The translations under genes were made by a program, and so were the position numbers. A stretch of 64,000 nucleotides of DNA from Acanthornis magna (lineage: Eukaryota; Chordata; Aves; Passeriformes; Acanthizidae). Every line of letters starts with the position of its first letter. The first letter of the stretch is position 1. The stretch lies in the NCBI GenBank assembly GCA_036785705.1, contig JAWUZG010000056.1:8681001-8745000 (forward strand), written 5' to 3'. The notes under the pieces were generated by a model. That model saw nothing but the letters and a program-made list of their open reading frames with translations, had not been told where the DNA came from and did no database searches. Shown piece after piece: positions 63,738-64,000 of the stretch.

Positions 63738-64000
63738 GAGATCTAAAGGGCCTCGAGCTCCAGGAACACCAGGGCTGGAAAGGGCCTGCCAAGGCAAACG
63801 CGGCAAGGCCCCATCATGGCTGCTCCCACACCTTTCTGATCTGGACACCCCACATGGGTGGGCACCTCAGCCCCTGCCACCAGCTGCCATTTGGCCTAGT
63901 GTTAGGGTTGAGAGATCTAAAGACACTCGAGCTCCTGGAACACTGGGGCTGGAAAGGGCCTGCCAAGGCCATCGCAGCAGTGCCCCAACATTGCTGCTCC
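63738..64000 (+). repeat. Partial unit at right edge
   Basis: The last unit starts gagatct at 63,738 and is cut inside half b by the window end, after cattgctgctcc. Half b has the agacactcgagctcc allele. The array therefore continues to the right. Confidence 0.92.

Larger units (their letters stand above)
1..64000 (+). repeat. Satellite DNA array, 350-351 bp unit with embedded telomere-like motifs
   Basis: The window consists entirely of tandem copies of one unit, all in the same orientation. A landmark in half a (catggctgctcccacacc) recurs at 1, 351, 702, 1053, 1403, 1754, 2104, 2454 and 2805, and so on to the end. I followed 182 unit tails from about 230 to 63,700 without a missing, inverted or enlarged interval. 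The array has no edge inside the window: it begins inside half a and ends inside half b. A representative unit is about 57% G+C and CpG-poor (9 CpG in 350 bp). No insertion, unique spacer or gene is visible anywhere. I do not recognise the satellite as a named family. The array is probably terminal, subtelomeric or other constitutive heterochromatin of a vertebrate, but that is inferred from TTAGGG motifs, CpG depletion and array size. Confidence 0.97.

Noticed and set aside
1..64000. CRISPR array
   Set aside because: Direct repeats with regular spacing are present, but there are no unique spacers: the full 350-bp period is repeated.
1..64000. Genuine telomere
   Set aside because: Perfect telomeric runs never exceed about 16 bases and are separated by about 150-300 bp of satellite sequence.
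1..64000. CENP-B box in the unit
   Set aside because: I looked for NTTCGNNNNANNCGGGN on both strands around ttcgagctcc, ctcgagctcc and ctcgggtaatt. None fits at the essential bases.
1..64000. tRNA, rRNA or other RNA genes, and Pol III A/B boxes
   Set aside because: No B-box match in the unit (the gggttgagagatc context lacks the needed ttcga core) and no cloverleaf or rRNA-like sequence. Any such element would also be repeated 182 times.
1..64000. Assignment to a named satellite such as the feline FA-SAT or the cetacean heavy satellite
   Set aside because: High G+C and telomere-like motifs are similar, but the unit length (350 bp) differs from the lengths I know for those families (about 483 and 422 bp), and I cannot compare sequences here. 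A repeat-database search with the 350-bp consensus would decide.

Overview
The whole 64 kb window is one uninterrupted, head-to-tail satellite DNA array. I found no protein-coding gene, RNA gene, transposable element, CRISPR array or unique-sequence gap. The repeat unit is about 350-351 bp, and all units lie in the same orientation. I counted 182 unit junctions by hand, with a mean spacing of about 350.65 bp. One unit counted base by base (976-1325) is about 57% G+C. It holds 9 CpG, roughly 0.3 of expectation, which points to a genome that methylates CpG.

Each unit is an internal dimer of two diverged half-units: half a (about 174 bp) and half b (about 176-177 bp). The halves match without gaps at 88 of 103 positions over their first 103 bases and diverge in their last 60-70 bp. 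Both halves begin next to a telomere-like TTAGGG motif. In the middle of the unit this is a single TTAGGGTTG. At the unit end it is either a well-preserved cluster of four overlapping TAGGGTT sites ('A' tail, about 79 units) or a degenerate version ('B' tail, about 103 units, of which about 24 are a sub-variant B'). Vertebrate-type TTAGGG motifs, CpG depletion, high G+C and array size suggest vertebrate terminal, subtelomeric or other heterochromatin. G+C-rich satellites carrying telomere-like motifs are known at chromosome ends in cats and baleen whales. The species cannot be named from the sequence, and other TTAGGG lineages are not formally excluded.

Layout. 1-4.0 kb holds a 6-unit tandem duplication (offset 2,103 bp). 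5.2-9.0 kb is a divergent island with most of the single-base deletions, the most aberrant unit and a run of A tails. 9-24 kb is a mosaic of recurring blocks (offsets 3,507, 2,104, 5,611 and 5,962 bp). 22.7-32.1 kb is a nearly identical 13-unit tandem duplication (offset 4,559-4,560 bp). 34-41 kb is a 10-unit tandem duplication (3,506 bp). 39.9-45.1 kb is a displaced copy of 20.3-25.4 kb. 45-64 kb is a patchwork of copies at offsets of 4,910, 5,962, 6,313 and 4,559 bp. Every offset is a whole number of units, as expected from in-register unequal exchange or gene conversion. Two marker variants, an 'A2' tail (18 copies) and an 'R' variant (11 copies), define a higher-order repeat of 9-13 units between 24.8 and 40.6 kb.

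Many long open reading frames, up to 517 codons on the minus strand, are by-products of the repeat: a 351-bp unit is exactly 117 codons, so a stop-free frame stays open through consecutive B units. They are not annotated as genes. The most interesting property is the dense, regularly spaced set of exact matches to the TRF1/TRF2 Myb-domain consensus (YTAGGGTTR) built into the satellite.
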